From: Oasisia sp. SBJ-2009
Lineage: Eukaryota > Annelida > Polychaeta > Sabellida > Siboglinidae
Assembly (NCBI GenBank): GCA_964017155.1
Contig: OZ024861.1
Span: 46,341,513 to 46,405,512 of the forward strand
Direction of reading: 5' to 3'
DNA: 64,000 nucleotides
Below are positions 1 to 30,500 of the stretch, piece after piece. Numbering within the stretch: the stretch's first letter is position 1; the number at the start of each line of letters is the position of its first letter. Below the pieces are notes generated by a model. It had not been told where the DNA came from. It ran no database searches and saw only the letters and a program-made list of their open reading frames with translations. Position numbers and translations under genes: made by a program.

Positions 1-486
1 TCGTGGTTATCGTATGCAAAGAGCGATATTAAGGTGTTTTGAAACTTGGTCAACATGTTAAACATTACTTGAAGTTGTATATTAGAGTATTATTAATGCC
101 ACTAGCTTTTACTATTTACGATAATAATTAGGCTAGTTTTTTGTAATCTTCCAGTTAACGAGCCTAAATTATTAGGGCCTTTTCAAAAAAGGTTTATGTA
201 TTCGTAATGCCATTCTGCATAATTTTTGGTACAAGGATAGGTACATCAGAAAAAAAATCAAATACGTACGTCCAATCTCATTAAAATTATACCACAATAT
301 AGAGTTTATTCTGACGTTTACAAAACTTTTTTATTTTTTTATATCTTATTATTTCTGAAGTAATCCCACTTTGTGCTCAGAAAAAGGGCGACTTTTGGTA
401 TTGAATTCTGTCAATTTCTTGTGACCAGGAAGCTGGAGCACTGTGTTTGAGGAGTTCAGTATATAGGAAAATGGTAACATAATTGC

Positions 487-705
487 ATAATAATAGCATT
501 TGACCTATTTATTAGGATTAATTACATAAAATGGGTGAAAATAATTACTAGAAAGGTCAATTAATAAACTGTACATGGGTTTGAATACTTTAAATATTTA
601 TAATTATTTTCACGAACCCCATTTAGACTTTCATTGACCTTTTTACTAATTATTTTCACCTGTTTTATATAATTAATCCTAGTAAATAGGTCAAACGTTA
701 ATCAT
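487..705. repeat. Hairpin MITE-like inverted repeat
   Basis: Two arms of about 63 bp (roughly 499-561 and 632-695) are near-perfect reverse complements. The outer ends read TTTGACCTATTTATTAGG and its complement, around an AT-rich loop of about 70 bp. It has no coding capacity. This is the shape of a foldback or MITE element; the family is not identified. Confidence 0.7.
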
Positions 706-876
706 AGGTCAACTAATTATGCCATAGTTATTATTATGACTGATTATACTGATTGTCACCTTGTGAACTACGACCTTTTTGATGATCTGTGATTCCCATA
801 AATCGGCAACACATTCACAGTCATTGCATTGCAAGTATAACACTTGAGAGGCTATGTCAAATATCATCTTTTTTAG

Positions 877-1020
877 AAAGCGAATGAAGGAAATCCTGAA
901 TCCCCCGAGGAAATATCAATTAGACTGAACAATGAACTAAAAGTACTGACTAAATCCAGTGCTGGGGTAAACCAGGAGGGATCCAGTGCAATGGACGTGG
1001 CAACATTTTGTTTTAAATAA
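877..1020 (+). CDS. Possible terminal exon of an unidentified upstream gene
   Basis: A good pyrimidine tract and acceptor (ATCTTTTTTAG, ending at 876) is followed by 47 open codons and TAA at 1018-1020. An AATAAA signal lies 150 bp downstream (1170-1175). The peptide is polar and acidic (it starts KANEGNPESPEEISIRLNNE and ends ATFCFK), not low-complexity, and is not recognised. No earlier exon could be assigned in the first 876 bases. The reading is inferred from splice-site, frame and polyadenylation context only; a chance open frame is possible. Confidence 0.33.
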   Translation, partial: KANEGNPESPEEISIRLNNELKVLTKSSAGVNQEGSSAMDVATFCFK

Positions 1021-1383
1021 CATCACACCCTCAGTGTGACGGTATTCTTGGGTTAGTCTTCCGAGAATCTTACGACATACGTGGGTTTTACAAGCATTAT
1101 GAATCTTTTTTTTTTGAAAATGATATACACAGTATCATCCAAATGTTTGCACAGTACTGTAGAAAGTGTAATAAAAGAAAATAGTCTGAAAATACACTAG
1201 GTTGTATCACAGACAATGGTGTCGATATTTATCTATCTCTTCCTCAGTTAGCCGCACCGTGTGCAAATGTTCCTCCGGAGTGACTTGCCTCCTCTCACAT
1301 GCCTGATGTTTAGGCACAGTTGTGTTCAGGCAACCATTAAGACCTGTCATATGTGAAAACAGCAGTTTCAAAGAACTACAGAA

Positions 1384-1829
1384 TAGGGATGGGATGAATC
1401 TGGATTTTCATTCGAATCGAATATCGTTGAAATTTTGAATGCGAATCGAATAAGAATATTGAATGGCTCCAAATTTGATTAGAATACTGAACGGTGTTGA
1501 GATGTCTTGCCGGGACCGCGTTGCTGGCGAGTTTTATGCAAGTTTGTTTTGTGAACTTCACTCATTTAAGTAATGTTAATGATTTTATTTTGTAACCTAG
1601 TGTGTGTATACGTATAAGATATGTGAGGAGTAGTTTGGCGGTTGTAGTTTTTTTCATAGTTAAGTCAGAAAGTAAAAGATCACCAGGGACCGATTTTGCG
1701 GCAGAGGGCAAGAAGGAATATATTCGAGCGATATTCACTTATATAGCTGTGAATTATCGAATCGAATAGCAACAAAACGTTTGAATATTCGAAACTTCTA
1801 ATACAAATCGAATATTCATCCCATCCTTA
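1384..1829. mobile_element. ATTCGAAT-rich MITE with terminal inverted repeats
   Basis: It begins TAGGGATGGGATGAAT and ends with the near complement ATTCATCCCATCCTTA. The subterminal regions are rich in ATTCGAATCGAATA. A second, reverse-oriented fragment of the same family lies at 60825-61035. It looks like a non-autonomous DNA transposon; I could not find a convincing target-site duplication. Confidence 0.7.
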
Positions 1830-3902
1830 CTATGTAGCTATCACACTGTCCTATGTAACTTCTTATAGCCTTCAGAGTGATTGCAGTTACTATTACATTG
1901 ATTACTAGCATGTGAGTGGGGAAGTGTAATGTGTACCTGTTCTCAAATAGCGAACCTATATTGCGCTTAACACCAAATATTCAAAATTTTAGCTTAGCAA
2001 TAATAATTTTAAATATTTTGTTTCAGTGACATTTTAGACATATCATATTTATTAGCTTATAATAATTTTTAAATAGCTAATTTATCATTTACAGGACATT
2101 TTAGATATAATTATTTATTTATTTACAAGATTAACATAATTATTTGTAAATAGATGATCTATCATTTGAAAAGAAATCTTAGAGATATTATTGATTTACT
2201 AGATAAACAAAAATTTGTTTAGCATTTTATAGAATGTTTTATATATTTATTTGAAAATGGCAAATAATGCTGTTTTATCATTTACAGACTAAGGCCCTGC
2301 GCGGGCTGGAAATCTGAGCCCGCAGCCCGCCCCGCAGTTCGGCCCGCATAATTTTTCATTCAAAAGTCAACCTGCAGCCTATAACAGATGGAACAGATAA
2401 CATGGAATAATATAAAAAGAACTAATCCTTATTGAATTTTCTTAATTAATTTTATTAACTCAATTTCATTATTTTATTGATTAAAATACTTTTAATTGGG
2501 TATCCAAGTTAATATATGGCTAGTTATATTTTATATTTTATTTGTCTTTTGTAACTATTTAATTACTTGAAATACAATAAACCAAACTTTTCAGTAAGAC
2601 TAAAATAATTATGTTGGAAGTCACTGTAGTCATTCACCATGACAACACTGAGCATACCAGACAAGTTAATATCCACTAACAGGTAGACAGTTGTCACCTC
2701 TGAGTGACCCAGGTAGACTCTGCTGCAATTAGCAACAACAGGCCTCTTTTGTTGTGGCCTGCCTGTCTTTTGATCTTGGCTTCCATGCCCCTTGCCCTGT
2801 TCTAACCAGCCCTGCTAGATGGCAACTGCTAAGGCCTGTTATTGTGTCAGTGCCTCAGTGGTGGTGCAAAGTGATAAGAAATATTTGCTTGGCACCCCAA
2901 GCCAGGTAGGATCTTCAATTGCTTTACATTGTTGTAGTTTTACAGCTTACCACATTGGGTAATTGAATATCCTGCCAGACATTTTCATTACTCATTAATA
3001 TATTATACATTAAATAGACACCAGCCAACACTCATCCATTAAGGGAAATCTGTATTAGAATTGTTTTACTTTTTTTGTTATTAAATACTTATTAATATAT
3101 TATCACCAATGTCTTGTAACAAATGTTATGATAAATACATTGGACATGGTTATCAAGAAATTTAAAGTTTCGGCTAAGAGTCAGCAATGCCAATGTGAGA
3201 TCATTCAGGCCTTGTTTAGTAATATTTACACAGATTAGCACCTGTGGGTACTGGGCAGTAAAACTGGACACCACCAGCCTGCTAATTGCCTTTGTGGTTT
3301 AGAGAAGGTCTGGCTCAGATAAGCAAGCTCTTTGTCCAAGCCAGGTATCCCAAAGTAAATAGGTCTCCTTGGGAGTTGTTCAAACATCACTCAGCCTAGC
3401 AAGACAGGGCAGCCTGGTGAATGGTGATACTGGTGTTAAAGGGAGAACCCAAATCAATTTGGCTGTTGGCTAATATAGGTCTGCCATCATTGCTATGATT
3501 GTGTAAAAAGGGCAGTCTGTAGCAATCTGTACCACAATAACATCATTTTGCTACCTTATTTCTTACTATTGTCAAAGATTCAAAAGATTTTATGGTGCTC
3601 ATGTATGCAAGACCAAACCTTTGTATTAACTAGACAGTGTCTGAATAACATTATTTTGTGACCTTATTTCCTGTGACTTTTCTATGCAAAACTGTTATTT
3701 TTCTGTGATTTCTTTTAGTGTGAATTATTGTATGTACACTCTAAGAATGACTAAAGCTGACAGAACAAAACAACAAAACAGTGACATATTATGAGTGCTT
3801 TCAACAGTGTTATAAAAACATTCTGTTACCAGAATGCTCACTGGCAATAAGTTGTTTGCCAAAAGCGTCATGGTTACCACATGTTATCATAACATAGTTA
3901 AA

Positions 3903-4206
3903 AACACACTCACACACACATACACACACACCACACCACACGCGCGCACACGCGCGCACACACGCGCACACACGCAGCAATGCACAACATCTAGTTGCAC
4001 GCACACATGTATGAACATGCACGCATGCACATGCACGCATGCACAGCAAATATTCGTCGCACACGTGCAGTCGTGCAAGCAACACACAGTGTACACACAC
4101 GCGCACACACGGACACATGGACACGCGCAATGCGTGTGTGTATGTTTGTCAACACACAGTGTACACACACACGCACGCATGCATGCACGCACACACACAC
4201 ACACAC
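3903..4206. repeat. CA-rich compound microsatellite
   Basis: About 300 bp of interrupted (CA)n with CG and GCATGCA variants, inside the hAT-like element. The open frames it makes on both strands (Cys/Val- or His/Thr-rich) are artefacts. Confidence 0.9.
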
Positions 4207-4249
4207 AGAGCTATCAGGTAATCCACCAACTAATAGGCACAAACAATGC

Positions 4250-4412
4250 AACAAATAAAAAAAAAATCAAGCCTGCACCGCCCCGCAACAAATAAAAAAA
4301 TCCAGCCCGCACCGCCCCACAACAAATAAAAAAATCCAGCCCGCACCGCCCCGCTACAAATAAAAAAATCCAGCCCGCACCGCCCCGCAACAAATACAAA
4401 AATCCAGCCAGC
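4250..4412. repeat. 33-bp tandem repeat in the right end of the hAT-like element
   Basis: Four to five units of about 33 bp, containing AATCCAGCCCGCACCGCCCC, lie just inside the right terminal inverted repeat. They echo the GC-rich subterminal motif of the left end, so they are probably amplified subterminal transposase-binding-type repeats. Confidence 0.7.
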
Positions 4413-4530
4413 GGGGGCCCACGGGCTGCGGACTGAAACCCGCCCCGCGCAGGGTCTTAGTACAAACACATCTGCCCATCATTTGGATTGGTTAAAAACG
4501 TTAGGGATGGGTTGAAACATCAATGGGCAG

Positions 4531-4885
4531 GTGATAGATGGTAAACTACGCTCAACCAGTAGTAACCCTCTTTACATCCCTCGGGTGAAACCGAAAGCTG
4601 GGACCCGAGCTTTCTCGGTTGCCACACCAACGGTGTGGAATTCGCTTCCTGCCCGTGTTAAATCAGAAGGTAATATAGTTTCATTCCGCCGACGTCTAAA
4701 AACCTATCTCTTTAATGCTGCCTATCCTCCTTAGCCTCCTAGCTTCTTCATCCATCCGTTGACGACTCACGCATTGTTTTCGATTACGAGTTTGCTTGAT
4801 CCCTTGGTTTTGTCGTGCCACTGAGCTTGATCTTCGAGGATATTGGCACAAAAGAAGTCATTATTATTATAAATAAATATGGAGC
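4531..4885 (+). pseudogene. LINE reverse-transcriptase C-terminal fragment and 3' tail
   Basis: The frame to the stop at 4734 contains FSVATPTVWNSLPARV and then SFRRRLKTYLF, the WNxLP...LKTxLF signature at the C-terminus of CR1/L2-like LINE reverse transcriptases. It is followed by a 3' UTR ending in GTCATTATTATTAT. The 5' end is truncated, as is usual for LINE insertions. A diverged copy of the same 3' tail lies at 57695-57850. Confidence 0.75.
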
Positions 4886-4924
4886 AACAATTATTTTTAA
4901 ATATCACATATTGTCAACTATGCT

Positions 4925-5085
4925 TTGAAAATGGGTGTCACATGTGTGTAGTTTATTTCATGTCGTAATGCACATCTTGACTGGCTTGTATGTGTATGAC
5001 TTCACATGTGTGTGTCAGGCTGTGTCTACGACAACATTTGTGACTGGTAAGAATTTGCTCCTGCATAAAGACCTGATTACTATTA
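4925..5085. mobile_element. Fragment of the CTGCATAAAG hAT MITE family
   Basis: Diverged similarity to the elements at 55306-55625 and 56240-56521, most clearly the right end CTCCTGCATAAAGACCTG. The left end is lost. Confidence 0.5.
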
Positions 5086-5295
5086 CATTGTGTTCACATT
5101 CAACTGGTTACTATCTCTTCAACATTTATAATCATTAGGATTATGTCGGCCACGATCTTATCATAGATCGCATTATAATTACTCGATAAATCACCTTATT
5201 GCATGCATGTGTTTGTTGGTAGTATCGACCCTACACAGTCGGAATTACGACACAGGACGCCAAATGTGACAACAGTTGTTGATGATAGCGGGGAA

Positions 5296-23018
<17,723 letters not shown>

Positions 23019-23390
23019 CCCAGTTTATTCTAAAAGAATTATGCCGTGAATGAAACATTTAACGGGTTTATTGGGTTGATATTTAAACATGGCCAAATTT
23101 ACTAACATAGCAGCACTAAGCATGTCATTGACAGGTTGCAAACATGATATATCATGAATTGGTAAAGAGGATATGGAGGGAGTAGCAGGTACTACATAGC
23201 AGCGTAGGGTGGAGGACGGTTATAGGCAGTTATATATTTATTAATTATGTGTTGTTGCAGTACAATTACACATGGGTCTGTCAGGTCTTTCCTTTGTCTC
23301 ATGTTTATATTAATGCCTTAAGAAGATGGTAGTCATTGGAATGGTCATAAATTAATTTTTGCCAAACTAGGCCAAGGATATTTATCGTGA

Positions 23391-23396
23391 AATAAA
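23391..23396 (+). terminator. Candidate DPY19L3 polyadenylation signal
   Basis: AATAAA 373 bp after the DPY19L3 stop codon. It is the best placed canonical signal in the proximal 3' flank; its use is inferred. Confidence 0.4.
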
Positions 23397-25467
23397 TCAA
23401 TGGTTGCTAGATTGGTTTTGAATGAATGTTTATTGTTTTGTTTGTCATGGAAAACAGTCTTATGTTGCCAATGCATTGGTCTTAAAATGCCTTTAGAAGG
23501 GCTGTAGTTTACATATTATAATTGTGTTTATACGAGTGGTTATTGATGTTTAGAAACTACCCGGGGGTAATACTGATACATGTACAGATATATACAGATA
23601 TTTGTATATGTTGTATCCATCTATTGTATGCATCTGTTGACAACTTGAAACCTGCTTATGGATTTAGAAATTAACTCATCTTATTGTCTGTATATGCCTC
23701 TGAGCTTGGTTTACAATGCTTCAGGTCCAAGCTAACGGTCATAAGGGTATTATTTGGGGAAAATGATATGAACGATGTGCACACAATCTGTAAGCTACTG
23801 CTTAAGAAGATATGCCTGAGGTATACATTGTATGTATGTCCATGTTTTCAGCTTTTACGCAGATCTCGGTAACTGGACTTTACTATTATTTGTTGACAGT
23901 GATTCATGAAGTAATGCTTCATTTTAGTTTGTTATCACCATCATTGTCAAGAAAATGCACATTTTACATTGAACATTGATGTTTTGTATCCTTATGATAA
24001 CTAACTCTGACTTCTGCTCCAGAGGTCAATGAGTGCATAATGGGTGTAAGGGTCTCATAGCACTGAGCGGAGTTCCTGGGTTGATATAAACATAGCACGA
24101 TCTCAACATGATCTCAACACCATAGATTATGGATATAATAATTACTACAATTCCTTTTGGAGAATGGAGATAGAGTGTATAAGTATAGCATAGTATAAGG
24201 AATAGTATAAGGAATCTTAATCAAATTGTTTGTTATATTAATGGATGCGTAAAACAGCACTTATTTTAAAGTTCCGTTTAAATGAATATTTCTTATGTCA
24301 GGGGTCCAATTACCCGGGTAGTTGTTGGCTGCCATTGAACTTAAGTGTTCGTTTTAACTGTTCGCTTTTACATGTTTGTGTGTGTGCCTATGTTTCGCAC
24401 TGCAGTTTTATATTTTGTGCCATTTTTGTTTGCACTATTGATGTTTACTCATATTTTATACTTGTTGAAAGAAGGTTGAATTTAGTAGGGAAATCTTACC
24501 ACTAAAAATGGTATGGAAAAAATTAATAAAAAACTAACATCTTAAAATGTGAATTGTTTTCTGTACACAGATAGTTATGTCAATTTTTGTGCACTGTTAA
24601 CATAATATAACTACCTACGTATATCTACCCTAGTAGACATACATAAGAATATGTTATCATAACTAACATGTATACCTAACAATGAAATAACAACATGTCT
24701 TTTGCGTATAACGTATAACTATAGGCTACTCGTGTTTTTACCAACCTCAGTTTTATGCCATTATCACTATTTCAAGTATCAAATTTAACACTTGCCCAAG
24801 GCAAGTAGAAACCCTGGAGATATATACCTTTTATCCTGCACTAGTCATCGGGCAAGTAGCAATATTTTCTAATTGTTTTATAATAATATAATGCAAACAG
24901 TGGGTTAGGTGTAGCCTAGGTCCTATATGCACAATTTATTATATTTATTTGTTCACTTAATTTATGTTTAAGGGACATTGCTAGTCAACACACAAATGTG
25001 CATAAATAGGTCGCATTTTACCCACTGGCCCTTGCCTCACCAATAGAGCTATTATAGGATATGATGTGTATATATTGGAAACGGCTACACATTGCTAGGT
25101 TTATGTAGAGAAAGAGAGTCACTGATTGTGTGTGAAAAATGGCAATGCCCTTTAATATATATGTAATAAATATAATGTAAAGACAAGATATAATGGGTAT
25201 TGCCGTCAACCTATAGATAGCAAAAGGCAATTCCCTTACAATTAAGTAAATATGAATTATACCTATCTGTCGATGGGAACGCCAATAATTAACTATTGAT
25301 GTGAAATACATGTGGGGCCCAGAAACACCCAAAACAAAAGGTCGCATTTTGACAATGTCCACCAAAAACGGGGACTAGTCATTTTTCTTACTAGTCTGCC
25401 AGGCGATTGGGTCAATTTCTTAATTTTGACCCCTGTATTTGGTTAACAGCTCATAATATCAGGACAC

Positions 25468-25468
25468 T

Positions 25469-25502
<34 letters not shown>

Positions 25503-25530
25503 CGCACGCACGCACGCACACACACACATA
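25468..25530. repeat. (CA)n/(CGCA)n microsatellite
   Basis: Short CA repeat with CGCA interruptions in the DPY19L3-NAAA spacer. Confidence 0.9.
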
Positions 25531-26111
25531 CTATGCAATGGCAAAGATCCAAGGTATGATGGCAAGGGCACCTTGCATGCACATGGACATAACATGGCCA
25601 TGACTATAATTAATTAATTATATATATATATTCGCCAGTTTTATTATCACACATTCGATCATGCCTTATAAAATTACACTGCATTTTATGCATGTATAAA
25701 GTGTAGAAGTTGTGGTGTGCTAATAAAAATAACTTAGTGTGTCTGAATCACACTAATTGAATGAACTCATACAGCTCTCTGACTCGTCTCTGTGTGTTAT
25801 GTATTCCTAGAGCTTACACTAGGTGGCACCACATGTTATAACAAAGCGCAAGTGACAAAACAACTAAATGGCCATAAATAATGACCGTGTTGCCCCAGTC
25901 GCCCCTATCATAATGATCTGTCAAAATGGTGACAGCCCGTCACTTATTGCGTGATGTGTAGAGGAATACGCAAGAAAAGATTGTTCCATAAAAAGAAATT
26001 ATTGAGAGCTTTCTAAAACTACAAATTATTTCAAATATTCCATCCTCTTGTAGGAGACGAAAGTTTAGTTCTAAAATGTTACAATAGAGGGCGGACGAGG
26101 GTTCACTAATA

Positions 26112-26121
26112 GTCACGTGAC
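26112..26121 (+). promoter_or_regulatory. CLEAR/E-box palindrome upstream of NAAA
   Basis: GTCACGTGAC, a perfect 10-bp palindrome, sits 50 bp before the NAAA start codon. In vertebrates this is the consensus CLEAR element bound by TFEB/MiT factors at lysosomal gene promoters, and NAAA is a lysosomal enzyme. The match is seen directly; binding is inferred. Confidence 0.6.
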
Positions 26122-26171
26122 GGCGTAAAACGGAAACAAATATCGAGTTCAAGGAAGGTTCAAGTAAAACG

Positions 26172-27484
26172 ATGTTGCACATTCCTGCGTTGCTGTTGAT
26201 ATTTTGCGTGGTGCATGCGACATGTCATGAAGACAGGCGTCCACCAGAATATGTCGTCAACCTCGATCTACCGGAAGAACAGAGATGGAATGCTGTTGTG
26301 GCTGATTTCAAATACGATGCCATTCTCTTGAACAAAATTCTAGGGTAAGACCGTACGTCACCGTCACCATGCTCCATGCATAGACAGCCAGCCATAAGGG
26401 CATAAGATGCAAAACCACAACAACGTGCATCATACTAGTCTTATGCAGGTTGTCTGAATTTCTATGAGGACATACGTAGTGAGTAGAAATGATGTTTTGT
26501 CCAGCGTGCATCCGAGCTAGCTGTCAAATTGCCACAGGTGACAGTCAGTGTTTGTATATTGTGTCTTTTGTGACACATATATGTCATGTGTCATTTATAT
26601 TGTCAGGATGACAGGTCACGTACTGTCAGATTCTAGCAGGAATGAAGGGGCATCAGGTTTAAAAGTGGTTTGTGGGAACCTGTTGTATTAGAATTTCACA
26701 ATTTTTCCACGGCACGTGGAGGATAAATATGGTGTTAAATTTTCGATAACATGTCTATTTAAATTTGATAGGAAATGAAGGAAACGTTATAATTGTTGCC
26801 TCTGGAAAAGGCAAATGTGGTCTTTAGCCCTTAGGCCATAAGTGCTAAGTCCAAGACCCAACATAACTTGCATGTTGACACCACCGCGGAGCCCTAGACC
26901 AAGGGCAAGGCCATGCATGTTCGACTTCTTTCCAACACTCACAGCAGTTATTAATATGTTACCATAATTATATTCAGATGGTCAACTTGTCAGCTTTTCA
27001 AAGCCAAACAGCCCGGCCCCAGGGCTTTTTCAAAGGCAAAGCCTTTTTATCTTTCTACAAAATTATTAAAATTGTACAGCCCTGAGAGAGGTCGAGCCCT
27101 CATATTGAGTGCATTACTTGCATATATAGCCTCAGTGGAGCCTCAGTGGATGTTTCCAATCCATGTCACATTTAACAAATTCGGGCAAAGACAGCAGATC
27201 ATTCAGCTCAGTAGGAAGTTATAAATTGGAAGGTATAAATTACCTAGATTTAACAAGAATCCCCATTCACATGTCAACGTGTAAACAATCATGATTATTG
27301 ATCAGTTACTAACTTACTGATCAAGTGAGGTTGAAGGTAGGTATGTACCAGAATTGTACAATTGTTCCCACTAATGGAAAGTACATCTCAGATGTGAGTT
27401 TTTGTTGCCATAAGATGTTTGGTATGTTTACTTATTTATTGTCGTGCAAACTTATATAGTGATATATATATAATATATATATAT

Positions 27485-27533
<49 letters not shown>

Positions 27534-27551
27534 TAATATATATATATATTG

Positions 27552-27597
<46 letters not shown>

Positions 27598-30500
27598 TAT
27601 TATATATATATATATATATTATATAGATAATATATATATATATATTTATGCTGATGCATGTATAAGAATATATACATCTGGACAAGACACACAGGATATT
27701 TTACCAGTCAGCATGCATTTATTGGTCTGTTAACCAAATTATTAACTTTTATTTATTTGCATTCCAATTAAAATGTATTCTGACAGTGATAATCTTGAGC
27801 AACCTATAAGTCTGACTGACAACAATTCCATTATTGTCAAATTGGAGAAACCAATTCATGTTCTGCACTAGGTGTGAGCATGCTTAACAGGCAGCAACAC
27901 TTTTGGGTTACAGAGAGTTAATGCCGAAGGAACTAGTGCCGCTGGTGGAGAAGATTGCATCCGGTCTAGATGTTTATCTGCCAAAACCATTTGCAGGCGA
28001 AATACGAGGTATGGTATTGAATTGAGAAGAAAATAATGAACTTCATTCTGGTTGTGCTGTTATTTTTTTAATAAAGTATATAATGTTATCAATGTTGTCG
28101 GGGTGTGTATTTTTACTGATTAACATGGTTCTCGTGGTCTGCCATACCTCTCCACTAAGGTTTAATAAATCGTAATCCTTTAAAAAACAGCACTGTAAAT
28201 ATTTTTTTCGAGTGCTGCTCCACATCTCTGTAACAATCTGCTGCTTGCCATGCATGCCACAGACTCCCTCAGTTCTTTCAGGAAGCAACTGAAGACACAT
28301 CTGTTTAAAAGAGCGTTTTCACTTTAAAAGAATTTTTTTAATATCCGAATTTTTATTTTATTTTACTATTTATACTATACTATTTATAAACTTTTAATAT
28401 AATTAATTTTTATTTATTTTTATTTATTTTCTACTATTTTTAATATCTATTATTTATCAACTATTTTTTTTTTTTTACAGTGTAATATAATTAACTAGTA
28501 TTTATCAGTATGAGTATTTGAGTATTATTAAGTTTAATATTATTTATTTATATTGAAATTTTTTGTTTTTACTGATCTATTTATTTTACAACTACATGTA
28601 CAGTGTACATCTCTATTTTTAATTTTTACGTAATCTGTATATTCATGTAAAGTGTAATGCGCCTCGGAATTGTTTTATTGCTAGATATATGGCGTAGACA
28701 AATACTGTATTTATCATTCATTATATTATTATGACACAGCAAATTATTGTCGTTAAGTGCATACAAGTGTGTATTCAGACTGTTAGTGTTGCAATAATGT
28801 AGATAGAAATAGTCTTGAGAATTGCGATTGAACCAACAAAGAGTTCATATATGTTCAGGCTTCACACTGTGCAACTTAACTCAAAGTGCCCACTTGAGTT
28901 CCTCTAGTGCAGCACTAACTTGCAGTGTAAATAAACAGCTGGTCACAGCTTACCAGTCCAGAACACTTGCCCCTAAACAGCTACTGCAGTGGTAACAAGT
29001 ACATGTACACAATACTCAAGTGCTTGATTGGTTTGTTTACAAATAGTACATTGCATAGTGTTTTATTGGTACTCAGATTAAGTGCCAATACACTCAAATC
29101 AGCAGTAACAGGTATGTGATTTTAAACATAACACTCAATTTTTGTATTGACCAATGACGCTTTTTAAGATATTTATTGCTAAGTGTTATATTTAAATACG
29201 ATTTTAAAATGTTACCTTGTGGTTATCTAAATGGTTTTAGGTGTTTTTAGCCACATTGTATGCAATAATAATTACCAGTAGATCAGTAGCCTTTAAGGTA
29301 AGCTTTTGAGATGTTTCCTAAAAATGTGTTACTTCGTAAAAAAAAAAATTATATTGTTCAAACAAATTTATTATTTCACAGCTATTTTGATGAAACTTTT
29401 CACAAATAATAATTATATTATTTTATTATAATTAATATTTGTTGAGAAAGCCAACCAACTGATTTTTAATTGTAATAATTCAGTTACTTTCGTTTGAAGG
29501 AATTGCCAAGGGTCTGGGAGTAGAGGTGGGAGAAGTCCTTATTCCCAATATTGTCTATGATCTCACCGCGTGAGTACTGAGCACATTCTTGTCAAGACAA
29601 ACAGTGTCCTGCATTTAAAATGTATCTCTTCAATGACTCGAGACAAAAAATCATAATGCGTCAATGATTTCCATGTGATGGGTAAATAATACTAAATATA
29701 CACCAGGCTGTGTGTCGTTTGGTGCATCAGTTCGAATACTTATAAATGTAACGATACATGTTTGTAGTAAAAACAGAATATTAAAATTATATTTTTAGGA
29801 GACCACTACTAGGGGTACTTGATTTTTAGTTTAAAGTTTATTTTTATGTTAAAAATGCTACTTTAAATATTTTGCTTGATGAAACGTTGTTTGCAAAATA
29901 TACAGGTTGTACATAACTCAATATCTGCTATTGTTGTTCTATCGTTACACTTTTATACCCGTCTTAAGCAAGGGTGTTCCTTAACTTACAGAGACTTTGG
30001 GGTTTTTCAGCTTCTGCACCAGCATTGTAGCACAAGATTCCCACGGTCAAATATGGCATGGCCGCAACCTCGACTACAAGTACACATCCATACTACGCAA
30101 TATCACCCTAGTGGCACACTTCCAGCGCAATAACAAGGTAACTGATGAAATGTCTGCAAGGTGGGGAGCGGTTGTTGCTTGGTAGAGCACCGGACTGTCA
30201 ATCAAGGGGACGGTGGTTCAATCCCACCTACCGCCGTTGCGAAACTTAGGCAATTTCGTCCACCCCACATTTGCCTGCGTCTTTCGGAAGAGACACTAAA
30301 AGCCGGTGGTCCCTTCTATCTGGTGTCTATGTCAGGGGAGGTAAAAGATCCCACACAGGGGGTAAATGTGTAACCTGTAGTGGACTCACTAATTCTAGAG
30401 AAAGACAACTCCTGCGTTCGACCAAGTTTGGAGGAAACCACCTAAGAACTCAGAACAAGTGAAATATTCTAATGCAGCCATTCTTAACCACTTTTCCATA

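Larger units (their letters stand above)
2290..4459. mobile_element. Non-autonomous hAT-like element, about 2.17 kb
   Basis: The ends are inverted: TAAGGCCCTGCGCGGG on the left, and on the right the complement of TAAGACCCTGCGCGGG. Both are followed inward by GC-rich subterminal repeats. The flanking 8-mers TTACAGAC (2282-2289) and GTACAAAC (4460-4467) match at 6 of 8 positions, consistent with an old 8-bp hAT target duplication. The interior holds no transposase frame. It contains AT-rich DNA, unclassified sequence and a (CA)n tract. Confidence 0.65.
23019..26171. other. Spacer between DPY19L3 and NAAA
   Basis: About 3.15 kb without a recognisable gene. It contains the DPY19L3 3' UTR, a (CA)n tract at 25468-25530 and AT-rich unclassified repeats. 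Its open frames are short and carry no family signature. Confidence 0.6.

Noticed and set aside
30160..30240. A tRNA gene
   Set aside because: A- and B-box-like sequence exists, but it is the head of a dispersed SINE with a second copy at 51773, and the cloverleaf is not maintained.
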